Shown here one piece after another: positions 7,388-13,972 of a DNA stretch of 16,532 nucleotides (the stretch's first letter is position 1; each line of letters opens with the position of its first letter). This stretch comes from Coprococcus sp. (GTDB lineage: Bacteria > Bacillota > Clostridia > Lachnospirales > Lachnospiraceae), in assembly GCA_016297325.1 (NCBI GenBank), contig JAEDGW010000057.1, positions 1 through 16,532 on the forward strand, written 5' to 3'. Below the pieces are notes generated by a model. That model worked only from the letters and a program-made list of their open reading frames with translations. It had not been told where the DNA came from and did not search any database. Made by a program: the position numbers and the translations under genes.

Positions 7388-7434
7388 GAATGAAAATGTG
7401 TAACGAGCTGATTACAGGCGTTGCTTTTAACAGG

Positions 7435-7476
7435 ATATCACCTTTATTCATACAAATGGATAAAGGTGATATTTTT
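7435..7476 (+). terminator. Rho-independent terminator of icd
   Basis: A perfect 13-bp stem, ATATCACCTTTAT (7435-7447) and ATAAAGGTGATAT (7460-7472), 12-base loop, followed by a run of five T (7472-7476). The arms share the core ATCACCTTT with the non-terminator dyad at 4093-4137. Confidence 0.88.
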
Positions 7477-7522
7477 ATATACCATTGTGAATTGTGAAGT
7501 GTTAGGTTAAAATAACTTATGT

Positions 7523-7592
7523 AGCATGACTATTGTAGTTTTGATATGTTAGTATGATTATTGGAGTATGGCTATAGTAGTATGGTTATCGG
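7523..7592 (+). repeat. Five imperfect tandem copies of a 14-bp unit
   Basis: Units in register: AGCATGACTATTGT, AGTTTTGATATGTT, AGTATGATTATTGG, AGTATGGCTATAGT, AGTATGGTTATCGG. Consensus is about AGTATGRTTATHGK. The last three are the closest; the second is the most diverged. The array lies between the icd terminator and the glyoxalase-like gene, ending about 34 bases before its start codon, so it overlaps where that gene's promoter or leader must be. Confidence 0.75.
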
Positions 7593-7612
7593 AGTGCAGC
7601 GTATATGATAAT

Positions 7613-7618
7613 AAGGAG
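7613..7618 (+). promoter_or_regulatory. Ribosome binding site deciding the VOC protein start
   Basis: AAGGAG, 8 bases before the ATG at 7627. A GTG three codons upstream (7618) overlaps this site and therefore cannot be the start. Confidence 0.8.
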
Positions 7619-7626
7619 TGGCATTT

Positions 7627-8010
7627 ATGAGAATTGAGCATATTGCTATGTATGTGAATGATCTTGAAGGGGTGAAGAGTTTTTTTGAGAGATATCTGGG
7701 CGCATCAGCAAACAATGGATATCATAATAAAACGACGGACTTCCGGTCGTATTTCCTCACATTTGACGATGGGGCAAGGCTTGAGATAATGAACAGGCCG
7801 GGAATGGATGATTCCGAAAAGACACTTAACAGAACCGGATTGATACATGTTGCGTTCAGCGTGGGAAGCAAAGAGAAAGTGGACGAGCTTACCAGACAGC
7901 TTGAGGACGATGGCTATGAGGTGATAAGTGGACCAAGAACTACAGGTGATGGCTATTATGAGAGCTGTGTGATCGGCATAGAAGGAAATCAAATAGAGAT
8001 CACGATATAA
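7627..8010 (+). CDS. VOC-superfamily metalloprotein, glyoxalase I-like
   Basis: A 127-residue single-module pair of beta-alpha-beta-beta-beta motifs, as in bacterial glyoxalase I/dioxygenase-fold proteins. The four metal ligands of glyoxalase I are visible at matching positions: H5 (EHIAMYV), E53 (RLEIM), H74 (LIHVAF) and E124 (GNQIEITI); the E. coli GlxI ligands are H5, E56, H74 and E122. This supports a metal-dependent enzyme, possibly detoxifying methylglyoxal or another reactive aldehyde adduct, but many VOC members with this layout have other substrates, so the reaction is left open. It lies between the icd terminator and a nitroreductase gene 89 bases downstream, a neighbour that would fit a detoxification role. 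Confidence 0.85.
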   Translation: MRIEHIAMYVNDLEGVKSFFERYLGASANNGYHNKTTDFRSYFLTFDDGARLEIMNRPGMDDSEKTLNRTGLIHVAFSVGSKEKVDELTRQLEDDGYEVISGPRTTGDGYYESCVIGIEGNQIEITI

Positions 8011-8054
8011 GTGTTAGTACAGCAATATAGAGTAGAGCGATTGCAAGACATAGT

Positions 8055-8070
8055 GTTTGAAAATTCAAAC
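8055..8070. promoter_or_regulatory. Inverted repeat upstream of the nitroreductase
   Basis: GTTTGAA (8055-8061) and TTCAAAC (8064-8070) separated by AA, 30 bases before the start codon. Possible operator for a dimeric regulator; no regulator gene is adjacent. Confidence 0.35.
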
Positions 8071-8099
8071 AGAGATTTCAGTATAGGAGGTATAAGACA

Positions 8100-8633
8100 A
8101 TGGACAATCAGGTATTAGAGGTAATAAGAAAGAGAAGTTCGGCTAGAGCGTATAGTGATGAAGAAGTTACGAAAGAACAGCTTGAGAAGATCATTGCGGC
8201 TGGACTTCAGGCACCTACAGGTATGAACAAGAAGGAGATACATTTCACAGTTGTTAAGGGCGATGCTCCAATCCTGGAGGAGCTTGATGCTGAAAAGCGT
8301 GCACTTCGCGGACAGGACAAGCAGCCACACAATTTCTATTATGAGGCTCCGGTGCTCATATTCTTAAGCGCTGAGGATGACTTCAAATGGAGCAAGGTGG
8401 ATGCCGGAATAGCAGTACAGAATATGGCTATAGCGGCAGAGAGCATGGGACTTGGGAATCTGATAATCGGCTGTGTGTATGATGCACTTCACGGGGAGAA
8501 GAAGGCATATTTTGATAAGGCACTTGCGATACCGGAAGGATATTCATTCCAGATAGCACTTGCCGTTGGACACAAGACTGACAACAAGACACCACATGAT
8601 TATGATTCTGCGGTGCAGGTAAGTTATCTGTAG
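8100..8633 (+). CDS. Nitroreductase-family FMN oxidoreductase
   Basis: A 177-residue protein of the compact nitroreductase family, which uses FMN and NAD(P)H to reduce nitroaromatics, quinones or flavins as a homodimer in the cytoplasm. Seen: the N-terminal FMN-phosphate motif IRKRSSARAYSDEEV (residues 9-23, with R13, S15 and R16), helix LEKIIAAGLQAPTGMNKKE, the central DAGIAVQNMAIAAESMGLG (101-119) that forms the dimer/flavin face, and the C-terminal strand FQIALAVGHK. An ideal AGGAGG lies 9 bases before the ATG. It follows the glyoxalase-like gene by 89 bases, so the two may be co-transcribed or separately controlled through the inverted repeat at 8055-8070. Substrate unknown. Confidence 0.9.
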   Translation: MDNQVLEVIRKRSSARAYSDEEVTKEQLEKIIAAGLQAPTGMNKKEIHFTVVKGDAPILEELDAEKRALRGQDKQPHNFYYEAPVLIFLSAEDDFKWSKVDAGIAVQNMAIAAESMGLGNLIIGCVYDALHGEKKAYFDKALAIPEGYSFQIALAVGHKTDNKTPHDYDSAVQVSYL

Positions 8634-8639
8634 TTCGCC

Positions 8640-8669
8640 GTGAAAGGTAACTAGGCGGCAAGGTATAAT
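8640..8669 (+). promoter_or_regulatory. Possible promoter of the zinc-finger membrane protein gene
   Basis: GTGAAA (8640-8645; 4 of 6), 18-base spacer, perfect TATAAT (8664-8669). It lies just after the nitroreductase stop and would give a leader of about 80 bases. Confidence 0.33.
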
Positions 8670-8742
8670 TAAGATGTTATCGCACACGGGAGCATTGACA
8701 TATTATTATATATGTAGGAGATGAGATAAGAAAAATATACGG

Positions 8743-8747
8743 GGAGG
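8743..8747 (+). promoter_or_regulatory. Ribosome binding site deciding the zinc-finger protein start
   Basis: GGAGG, 9 bases before the ATG at 8757. A TTG two codons upstream (8751) would be only 3 bases from it and is rejected. Confidence 0.75.
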
Positions 8748-8756
8748 ATATTGTAT

Positions 8757-9818
8757 ATGGGGAAGCTTGTTATGGGGTATTGGGACTGCCCGTACTGTAG
8801 TACAAAACACATAGAAGGTACGAAACGGGAGTGCCCATCCTGTGGTAAACCAAGGGGAAAAGAAGTTAAATTCTATATGGATGGAGTGAAATATCTGTCC
8901 GCAGAGGAGAGCAAGACAAAGGGGAAGGGAGCCGACTGGTTATGCGACCATTGCGGCAACTACAATTCTGTTCTCGATAATAGCTGTAGCAGCTGCGGTG
9001 CAGAGAGAGACTCGAAGGATAAGGCGTACTTTGATGTCAGAAAAGAGCAGGACGAAAAAAATTCCAGAAGTGTATCTGGAACGGGAACTGCTGTGGGAAA
9101 TCAAGGTTCCGATCAAAGAAGGAAGAAAAGCAGACGTTCATTTGGCGCGTTGAAGATTGCTCTGATAGGTGTCCTTGTGGTTGCGGCGATAATCAGTCTC
9201 ATGGCGTTCATAACTATGCCAAAGAAGAAGACCGTAACTGTTAAGGATATGACCTGGAAGACCAGCGTTGACGTGGAGAAATATGTTCTGTGTGACGAAG
9301 ACGATTGGGAATTACCCGAAGGTGCCACGCTGAAATCCAAGAAACGGGAGATACACCACACTGAGCAGGAGTATGTGGGTGAACGGGAGGAGACCTACGA
9401 CTCATATGAGGTGATTGGTTCCCATGTAGAGTACAGCTATGAGGACAATGGCGATGGAACATTTTCCGAGGTGGCAAACGATGTGGACGATTACGGATAT
9501 GTGACGAGAACGAGATCAGTTCCGGTGTACAGAGATAAGCCTATATACAAGACGAAATATTACTATACAATATGGCGTTGGAAGTACGACAGGACTGAAA
9601 AAGCAGAGGGCGGTGGCAAGACACCGGAATACCCAAAGCCACAGCTTACGGATAAAGAGAGACTGGGAAAAAAGTCTGTTGAATACGAAGTCACGTGTAA
9701 GGTAAAGAAGAAAGAAAAGACTTATAAAGTTAAAAAGGCTATATATGACAAGCTGGACATCGGACAGACTTATAATGTCAAGGCCGATTCTGAGGAGATA
9801 GTGAGCATCATAGAGTAG
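8757..9818 (+). CDS. Membrane-anchored protein with two RanBP2-like zinc fingers
   Basis: A 353-residue protein I cannot name. Cytoplasmic part: finger 1 (W9, C11, C14, C26, C29) and finger 2 (W61, C63, C66, N70, C77, C80). Finger 2 fits the RanBP2/NZF pattern W-x-C-x2-C-x3-N-x6-C-x2-C exactly; finger 1 is close, with H in place of N and one extra residue. Then a Lys/Arg-rich linker (RRKKSRRS, 121-128), one membrane helix (about 130-154) and an outside domain of about 200 residues, rich in Tyr, Glu and Lys (for example YKTKYYYTIWRWKYDRT), ending in a small strand-rich tail. The basic residues before the helix put the fingers inside and the tail outside. RanBP2 fingers bind ubiquitin or single-stranded RNA in eukaryotes; here the ligand is unknown. 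The acetyltransferase gene follows after 28 bases, probably in one operon. Confidence 0.8.
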   Translation: MGKLVMGYWDCPYCSTKHIEGTKRECPSCGKPRGKEVKFYMDGVKYLSAEESKTKGKGADWLCDHCGNYNSVLDNSCSSCGAERDSKDKAYFDVRKEQDEKNSRSVSGTGTAVGNQGSDQRRKKSRRSFGALKIALIGVLVVAAIISLMAFITMPKKKTVTVKDMTWKTSVDVEKYVLCDEDDWELPEGATLKSKKREIHHTEQEYVGEREETYDSYEVIGSHVEYSYEDNGDGTFSEVANDVDDYGYVTRTRSVPVYRDKPIYKTKYYYTIWRWKYDRTEKAEGGGKTPEYPKPQLTDKERLGKKSVEYEVTCKVKKKEKTYKVKKAIYDKLDIGQTYNVKADSEEIVSIIE

Positions 9819-9846
9819 AGACTTAAGGATACGGAGGCGGGTAAAA

Positions 9847-10482
9847 GTGACAAAGCAGTCAAATGATTGTAATGATAATAATTCAAATGTTGAGAATATA
9901 TCAGACCTGGAAGATACATCAAATGTGCGGGGATGTTCAGGAATTGTTGTAAGACTGGCAGTGCCTGAGGATGCTGAAAGCCTGGTAGAAATATATGCTC
10001 CGTATGTGGAGAACACAGCTATAACATTTGAGTATGAAGTGCCATCAGTACAGGAATTTGCCCGGAGGATAGATAGTACACTTGAGAGATATCCGTATCT
10101 GGTGGCGGAGCTGTCAGGACAGATCGTGGGATATGCCTATGTGGGATCATTCCATGACAGACCTGCATACGACTGGTCTGTGGAGACTTCAATATATGTG
10201 GATAGGAATATAAGGCATATGGGTGTCGGTGGTATACTGCATAAGGCCCTTGAGGATGAACTTAAAGGAAGAGGATTCCTCAATATGAATGCATGTATAG
10301 CGTACATAGAACGCGCAGATGAACATCTGGACGACAACAGTGTGCGCTTCCACGAACACCTTGGATACCGCATGATCGGGCAGTTCCATAAGTGTGGATA
10401 CAAGTTTGGCAGATGGTATGACATGGTGTGGATGGAGAAGATCATAGGAGAGCATGTGGCTGATCCTGAGAGACCATTCTGA
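9847..10482 (+). CDS. GNAT N-acetyltransferase, phosphinothricin/methionine-sulfoximine acetyltransferase type
   Basis: A 211-residue protein with a GTG start, supported by GGAGG 9 bases upstream. Residues 1-30 form an Asn/Asp/Ser-rich extension not usual in the family. The GNAT fold then runs from VVRLAVPEDAESLVEIY, through VENTAITFEYEVPS (the substrate-side signature of the PAT/YwnH group), to the acetyl-CoA loop RHMGVGG (R123-G129) and the C-terminal NSVRFHEHLGY (164-174) and KFGRWYDMVWME. Relatives acetylate phosphinothricin, methionine sulfoximine/sulfone or similar amino acids in the cytosol. It lies 28 bases after the zinc-finger gene with no terminator between, so they are probably co-transcribed. 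The precise substrate is not deducible. Confidence 0.87.
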   Translation: MTKQSNDCNDNNSNVENISDLEDTSNVRGCSGIVVRLAVPEDAESLVEIYAPYVENTAITFEYEVPSVQEFARRIDSTLERYPYLVAELSGQIVGYAYVGSFHDRPAYDWSVETSIYVDRNIRHMGVGGILHKALEDELKGRGFLNMNACIAYIERADEHLDDNSVRFHEHLGYRMIGQFHKCGYKFGRWYDMVWMEKIIGEHVADPERPF

Positions 10483-10565
10483 CTAGCCAGGCTTTAAGAT
10501 TCTACCAATTAACAATTCTGAAACAAAACTCAAATAAAAGTAAAACAAAGATTCCATATGATATA

Positions 10566-10577
10566 CCCTGTACAGGG
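10566..10577. promoter_or_regulatory. Perfect 12-bp palindrome CCCTGTACAGGG over the ribosome site of the next gene
   Basis: The palindrome's right arm runs into the AGGGGG ribosome site (10574-10579) of the membrane-protein gene at 10586. A TATGAT at 10557-10562 (5 of 6 of a -10, but with a poor -35) would place the transcription start inside it. In DNA it could be an operator; in RNA it could form a 4-bp stem with a GUAC loop hiding the ribosome site. Confidence 0.4.
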
Positions 10578-10585
10578 GGTGTATT

Positions 10586-11350
10586 ATGTGGAATTTTTTT
10601 GTGCGGTCAAAGGGCAATAGCCGGAGACCGATTAGAAAACAGAAGACTGCCAAAAAACCAAACAGAAAACTACGGAAAAATAGTGGAAGATTATACGCTA
10701 TATACATGTCCATAAGAGACCGCATCAACAGAAATTCCATGAGAATGAGTGGTGCTGCATGTGCAGGAAATTTTGTGGTTGGCACAGGAAAGCTGATAAT
10801 TGGTATAATTTCGCTATCGTTATTCACCTGCGTGAGTGCATTTTACACCTATGGAATGGTGGTGGCTAAGGGATGCGCACTGTGGGGAAGGCGGTATGAA
10901 CGTCAAAAGCAGTATGCGTATTACAGGCTTACTGCTATAATACTGATAGTGGCGAGTATTCTGTATGTCATTTATTCCATGAGACTTTTGTGGAGACCTG
11001 AACGTACGAGTTACAATATATACGTGGGAATAACGATAGCAACATTTACATTTGCTGAGATCGGCATAAATATCCGTGGTGTATGTGTCCATTTGAAAAA
11101 GGATAATATGCTTGGACATGCTCTTAAGATGGCAAATCTTGTCACATCGCTGATAGCATTGGTGCTCACACAGACAGCGCTGTTGTCATTTACTCATGAG
11201 GGGATGGCGGACTATGATCCTTCCGTGGCAAATGGACTTATGGGAATGCTTATGGGATTGGTGAGCAGTCTGCTTGGAGGCTATATGCTGATAAGGCTCA
11301 GGAAGATAGAGAAAAAGGAGAAGAAAGATGGTACATATATTGGTGGTTGA
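10586..11350 (+). CDS. Polytopic membrane protein, CDF-like but without visible metal ligands
   Basis: A 254-residue protein with a very basic N-terminus (about 16 Lys/Arg in the first 45 residues), then five or six membrane segments: about 58-92 (long enough for two), 114-136, 142-165, 177-201 and 214-238. Two stretches resemble cation diffusion facilitators: NFVVGTGKLIIGIISLSL, like CDF helix 1, and YDPSVANGLMGMLMG, like the D-P...G entrance of CDF helix 6. The HxxxD/DxxxD zinc-site residues of helices 2 and 5 are not seen (for example helix 5 reads HALKMANLVTSLIALVL), and the cytoplasmic CDF domain is missing, as the protein stops shortly after helix 6. The gene overlaps the response regulator by 23 bases, so it belongs to the signalling operon and may be the sensor or a regulated partner. 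The CDF relation is inference. Confidence 0.7.
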   Translation: MWNFFVRSKGNSRRPIRKQKTAKKPNRKLRKNSGRLYAIYMSIRDRINRNSMRMSGAACAGNFVVGTGKLIIGIISLSLFTCVSAFYTYGMVVAKGCALWGRRYERQKQYAYYRLTAIILIVASILYVIYSMRLLWRPERTSYNIYVGITIATFTFAEIGINIRGVCVHLKKDNMLGHALKMANLVTSLIALVLTQTALLSFTHEGMADYDPSVANGLMGMLMGLVSSLLGGYMLIRLRKIEKKEKKDGTYIGG

Positions 11351-11999
11351 TGATGATGCAGTGCTTAACAAGACGGTATGTACATGGCTTGGCGATTGTG
11401 GATTTCAGGCAAAGGGTGTCCTGGATGCACAGGCAGCGTATGATGAGCTTTACAACAGCCTGTACGACCTGATCATTTCGGATATCATGATGCCGGGGAT
11501 AGATGGATTTGAATTTGCAAAGACTGTCCGCGAGGTAAATGACAGGATCCCGATACTTTTCATGTCGGCAAAGGATGATCTGCCGTCCAAGCAGAAGGGA
11601 TTCCAGATAGGGATAGATGACTACATGGTAAAGCCTATAGAACTGGCAGAGCTTGAGATGCGAGTCCGGGCACTTCTGCGCCGGGCAAATATAGAGATGG
11701 ACAGGAAACTTGCTGTCGGCAATTTGGTCCTGGATGCTGACGGAATGACGGCGGAGATATACGGGGAGGAGATTCTGGTTGCTACAAGGGAATTCAATAT
11801 CCTGTACAAGCTTCTCTCATATCCCAAGAAGACATTTACCAGAGCCCAGCTCATGGACGAGTTCTGGGACGCGGATTCGGACAGCGGTCTACGTGCGGTT
11901 GATGTGTACATAACCAAGCTCAGGGACAAATTCTCTGACTGCGATGGATTTGAGATAAAGACTGTCAGAGGTCTTGGATACAAGGCGGTGCTGAAATGA
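11328..11999 (+). CDS. OmpR/PhoB-family response regulator
   Basis: A 223-residue, two-domain regulator. Receiver domain (1-118): acidic pocket D9/D10, phospho-acceptor D52 in LIISDIMMPGIDG, S80 and K102 (YMVKPIE). Winged-helix domain (about 128-222): AVGNLVLDADG, VATREFNILYKLLSYPKKTFTR, recognition helix RAVDVYITKLRDKF and the wing IKTVRGLGYKA. AAGGAG lies 7 bases before the ATG. It overlaps the upstream membrane-protein gene by 23 bases and shares ATGA with the downstream kinase gene, so all three are translationally coupled. It would be phosphorylated by that kinase and bind DNA as a dimer; the palindrome at 10566-10577 ahead of the operon is not the direct-repeat type usual for this family. 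Confidence 0.95.
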   Translation: MVHILVVDDDAVLNKTVCTWLGDCGFQAKGVLDAQAAYDELYNSLYDLIISDIMMPGIDGFEFAKTVREVNDRIPILFMSAKDDLPSKQKGFQIGIDDYMVKPIELAELEMRVRALLRRANIEMDRKLAVGNLVLDADGMTAEIYGEEILVATREFNILYKLLSYPKKTFTRAQLMDEFWDADSDSGLRAVDVYITKLRDKFSDCDGFEIKTVRGLGYKAVLK

Positions 12000-13120
12000 G
12001 AGACAGGATGGATGTTGACATGAAAAACGATGATACAGCAGGAACGGAAGTCGTTGACAGCAGAATAAAAAGAGAGGTGTTCCCCGCTGCGATATTTATC
12101 GTGACACTTTTATTATTTGCCGTCATAACGACGATCCAGATGAAGATAATTGGAAATTACATAGATTACAGGAATGTATCGCGCCCTGCGATCATAGGCA
12201 TTTTTGGATTCTGGTTCATAGCCGCCATAGCATTTACTTTTTTTATAAGTTGGCAGATCAGAAAGAAATATCAGGAGCCCATCGAGAGATTGTCTAGGGC
12301 GGCAAAGAAGGTTGCAGATGGAGACTTTTCTGTATATCTTAGGCCGGAGCACACACAGGATAAGGCGGACTGTCTGGACGTCCTGGTGGAGGATTTCAAC
12401 AAGATGGTTGGGGAACTTGGAAGTATAGAGACTCTCAAGACGGACTTTTTCTCCAATGTGTCACATGAATTCAAGACTCCGCTTGCCGTCATATCCAGCA
12501 ATGCAGAAATGCTTAGCAGAAACGGGGAGCTGGACGTCAGACAGAAGGAGTGCGTGGACAATATATCTGCATCGACAAGAAGGCTCTCTGATCTCATACA
12601 GAATATGCTCAAGTTAAATAAGTTGGAGAAACAGACTATCACACCTTCGGTGGAGGTCTATGATGTGTGCGCCCAGCTCTGTGAGTGTGCGGTGCAGTTC
12701 GAGGAACAGTGGGAACAGAAGAATATTGAATTTGATGCGGAACTTGAGGACAGCGCGTTCATTGCCGCTGACCCGGGGCTGATGGAACTGGTGTGGAACA
12801 ATCTGCTGTCAAATGCTGTGAAGTTCACTCCTGATGGAGGCTCTATCAAGATATCTCAGAGACGGGATGGCGGTGATGTTGTGGTGTCCGTGAGTGATAC
12901 CGGCTGCGGTATAGACAAGGGGGAGCAGAAGCACATATTTGACAAATTCTACCAGGCCGATGCTAGTCATTCGACAAATGGCAATGGACTGGGGCTTGCC
13001 CTGGTGAAAAGGATAATTGAGCTCTCGGATGCAGACATATTCGTGGAGAGTGAACCTGGCAAAGGAACAACATTTACGGTGAGAATGGCTGGGGTGGCTC
13101 AAAGAGATGGCAGTCTGTAG
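11996..13120 (+). CDS. Membrane sensor histidine kinase with minimal extracellular loop
   Basis: A 374-residue kinase. Charged N-terminus (1-28), membrane helix 1 (about 29-52), an outside loop of only about 11 residues, helix 2 (about 64-87), HAMP (88-140, PIERLSRAAKKVADGDF), HisKA with phospho-acceptor H157 in SNVSHEFKTPLAVI, and HATPase_c with N box ELVWNNLLSNAVKF, G1 DTGCGI, F box IFDKFYQAD and G2 GNGLGLALV. With so short a loop it cannot carry a classical extracellular sensor domain; family knowledge of such intramembrane-sensing kinases suggests it reads the membrane or another membrane protein, here plausibly the CDF-like protein of the same operon (inference). Its start overlaps the regulator stop by 4 bases. 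Confidence 0.94.
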   Translation: MRDRMDVDMKNDDTAGTEVVDSRIKREVFPAAIFIVTLLLFAVITTIQMKIIGNYIDYRNVSRPAIIGIFGFWFIAAIAFTFFISWQIRKKYQEPIERLSRAAKKVADGDFSVYLRPEHTQDKADCLDVLVEDFNKMVGELGSIETLKTDFFSNVSHEFKTPLAVISSNAEMLSRNGELDVRQKECVDNISASTRRLSDLIQNMLKLNKLEKQTITPSVEVYDVCAQLCECAVQFEEQWEQKNIEFDAELEDSAFIAADPGLMELVWNNLLSNAVKFTPDGGSIKISQRRDGGDVVVSVSDTGCGIDKGEQKHIFDKFYQADASHSTNGNGLGLALVKRIIELSDADIFVESEPGKGTTFTVRMAGVAQRDGSL

Positions 13121-13188
13121 ATATGTAGATTTGGAAACAGAAGTGACTGCGAAAAGGTATAGATTAAGTAAATCAAAAAGGAGCATAT

Positions 13189-13707
13189 ATGGATCCACAG
13201 GAATTTATCTCTTATGAATATAAGGAACTTACGGTGAACGAGAATATGGCGTCATTTTATATTGATAGCTATGAGAATTTTGGCTGGCAGCAGGATGAGA
13301 ATTTCCCGCCGGTGACAAGCGGCGGACACACGCTGATAAAATTAAAGAGAAACCGCAAGATTGTGAACAGGACAGAACTTACAAGACTTCAGAGACATTT
13401 CGAGGCGGATATGGATGAGATAAGCTCTCTTGAGAACTCCAAGACAAGCCTTGCAAATGCGCTGGCGATCGCGGTTGGAGTCATAGGAACAGCATTTATG
13501 GCGGGATCGGTATTTGCGGTGACAGCGGATCCGCCTATAGTCTGGCTGTGCGTGGTGCTGGCGATTCCTGCATTTGCGGGATGGGCGCTGCCTGTATGGA
13601 TACACAAGAGGGTAAAAAGCGATAAGACCAGAAAGGTGACACCGTATATAGAGGCGAAATATGACGAGATCTATGAGATATGTGAGAAAGGACACTCCCT
13701 GTTGTAG
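13189..13707 (+). CDS. Conserved uncharacterised two-helix membrane protein
   Basis: A 172-residue protein of unknown function; I recall similar unnamed proteins from many Clostridia but cannot verify this here. N-terminal soluble part (1-85) with SFYIDSYENFGWQQDENFPP, then a polar stretch (LKRNRKIVNRTELTRLQRHFEADMDEIS, in pieces 52-79), two membrane helices (about 88-111 and 114-138) joined by ADPP, and a short basic/acidic cytoplasmic tail (PYIEAKYDEIYEICEKG). AAGGAG lies 5 bases before the ATG. It follows the kinase gene by 68 bases and is closed by a terminator, so it could be the last gene of the signalling operon. Confidence 0.8.
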   Translation: MDPQEFISYEYKELTVNENMASFYIDSYENFGWQQDENFPPVTSGGHTLIKLKRNRKIVNRTELTRLQRHFEADMDEISSLENSKTSLANALAIAVGVIGTAFMAGSVFAVTADPPIVWLCVVLAIPAFAGWALPVWIHKRVKSDKTRKVTPYIEAKYDEIYEICEKGHSLL

Positions 13708-13716
13708 GGGAGATAT

Positions 13717-13755
13717 AAAGCAGCTTTCGGATGTAAAAGTCCGGAGGCTGCTTTT
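13717..13755 (+). terminator. Rho-independent terminator
   Basis: AAAGCAGC (13717-13724) pairs with GCTGCTTT (13747-13754). The inner TTTCGGA (13725-13731) and TCCGGAG (13740-13746) extend the stem with two G-T pairs; the loop is 8 bases. Short T run at the 3' side. Confidence 0.8.
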
Positions 13756-13866
13756 GTATGCAGAGAAATAAATAGTTTTAACAAAAGTCAAACAATACTC
13801 AATCAATACCGAAACATTTGACTGATAAGATAGCCCCAGAAAGTGAAGGAAAGGAGATTATGAGAT

Positions 13867-13971
13867 ATGAGTAAGAAAATTGTAGCAGGAGTGCTGGCGG
13901 TTGGCGTGATATCCGCAGCGGTGGCAGTGATTGCCAGAGGATACAAAGTGTGTGAAAGGAGAACGTATTGA
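13867..13971 (+). CDS. Small single-helix membrane peptide (34 aa)
   Basis: The frame encodes MSKK, then a hydrophobic helix (about 5-24, IVAGVLAVGVISAAVAVIAR), then a short basic tail GYKVCERRTY. AAGGAG at 13851-13856 lies 10 bases upstream. An ATG at 13860 gives only four codons before a stop and is too close to that site. The stop is one base before the start of the next gene, so the two are coupled. It could be a membrane peptide working with the two following small genes; function unknown. Short length keeps confidence moderate, but the ribosome site, helix and tight spacing all favour a real gene. Confidence 0.6.
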   Translation: MSKKIVAGVLAVGVISAAVAVIARGYKVCERRTY

Positions 13972-13972
13972 T

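Noticed and set aside
7523..7592. CRISPR-like array
   Set aside because: Units are 14 bp, directly abutting and imperfect, with no spacers; it is a simple tandem repeat.
7618..7626. GTG as the start of the glyoxalase-like protein
   Set aside because: The GTG overlaps the ribosome site AAGGAG; the ATG at 7627 has correct spacing and gives the family's usual N-terminus with H5.
8636..8659. GCCG/CGGC hairpin after the nitroreductase stop as a terminator
   Set aside because: Only four base pairs with a 13-base or longer loop and no T run.
8695..8723. Perfect TTGACA as -35 of a promoter for the zinc-finger gene
   Set aside because: No -10-like hexamer is found at 16-18 bases (GAGATG or AGATGA there), so a perfect -35 alone was not called.
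9516..10016. 166-codon minus-strand open frame across the zinc-finger/GNAT junction
   Set aside because: It crosses two well-supported plus-strand genes, shows no domain and has no ribosome site.
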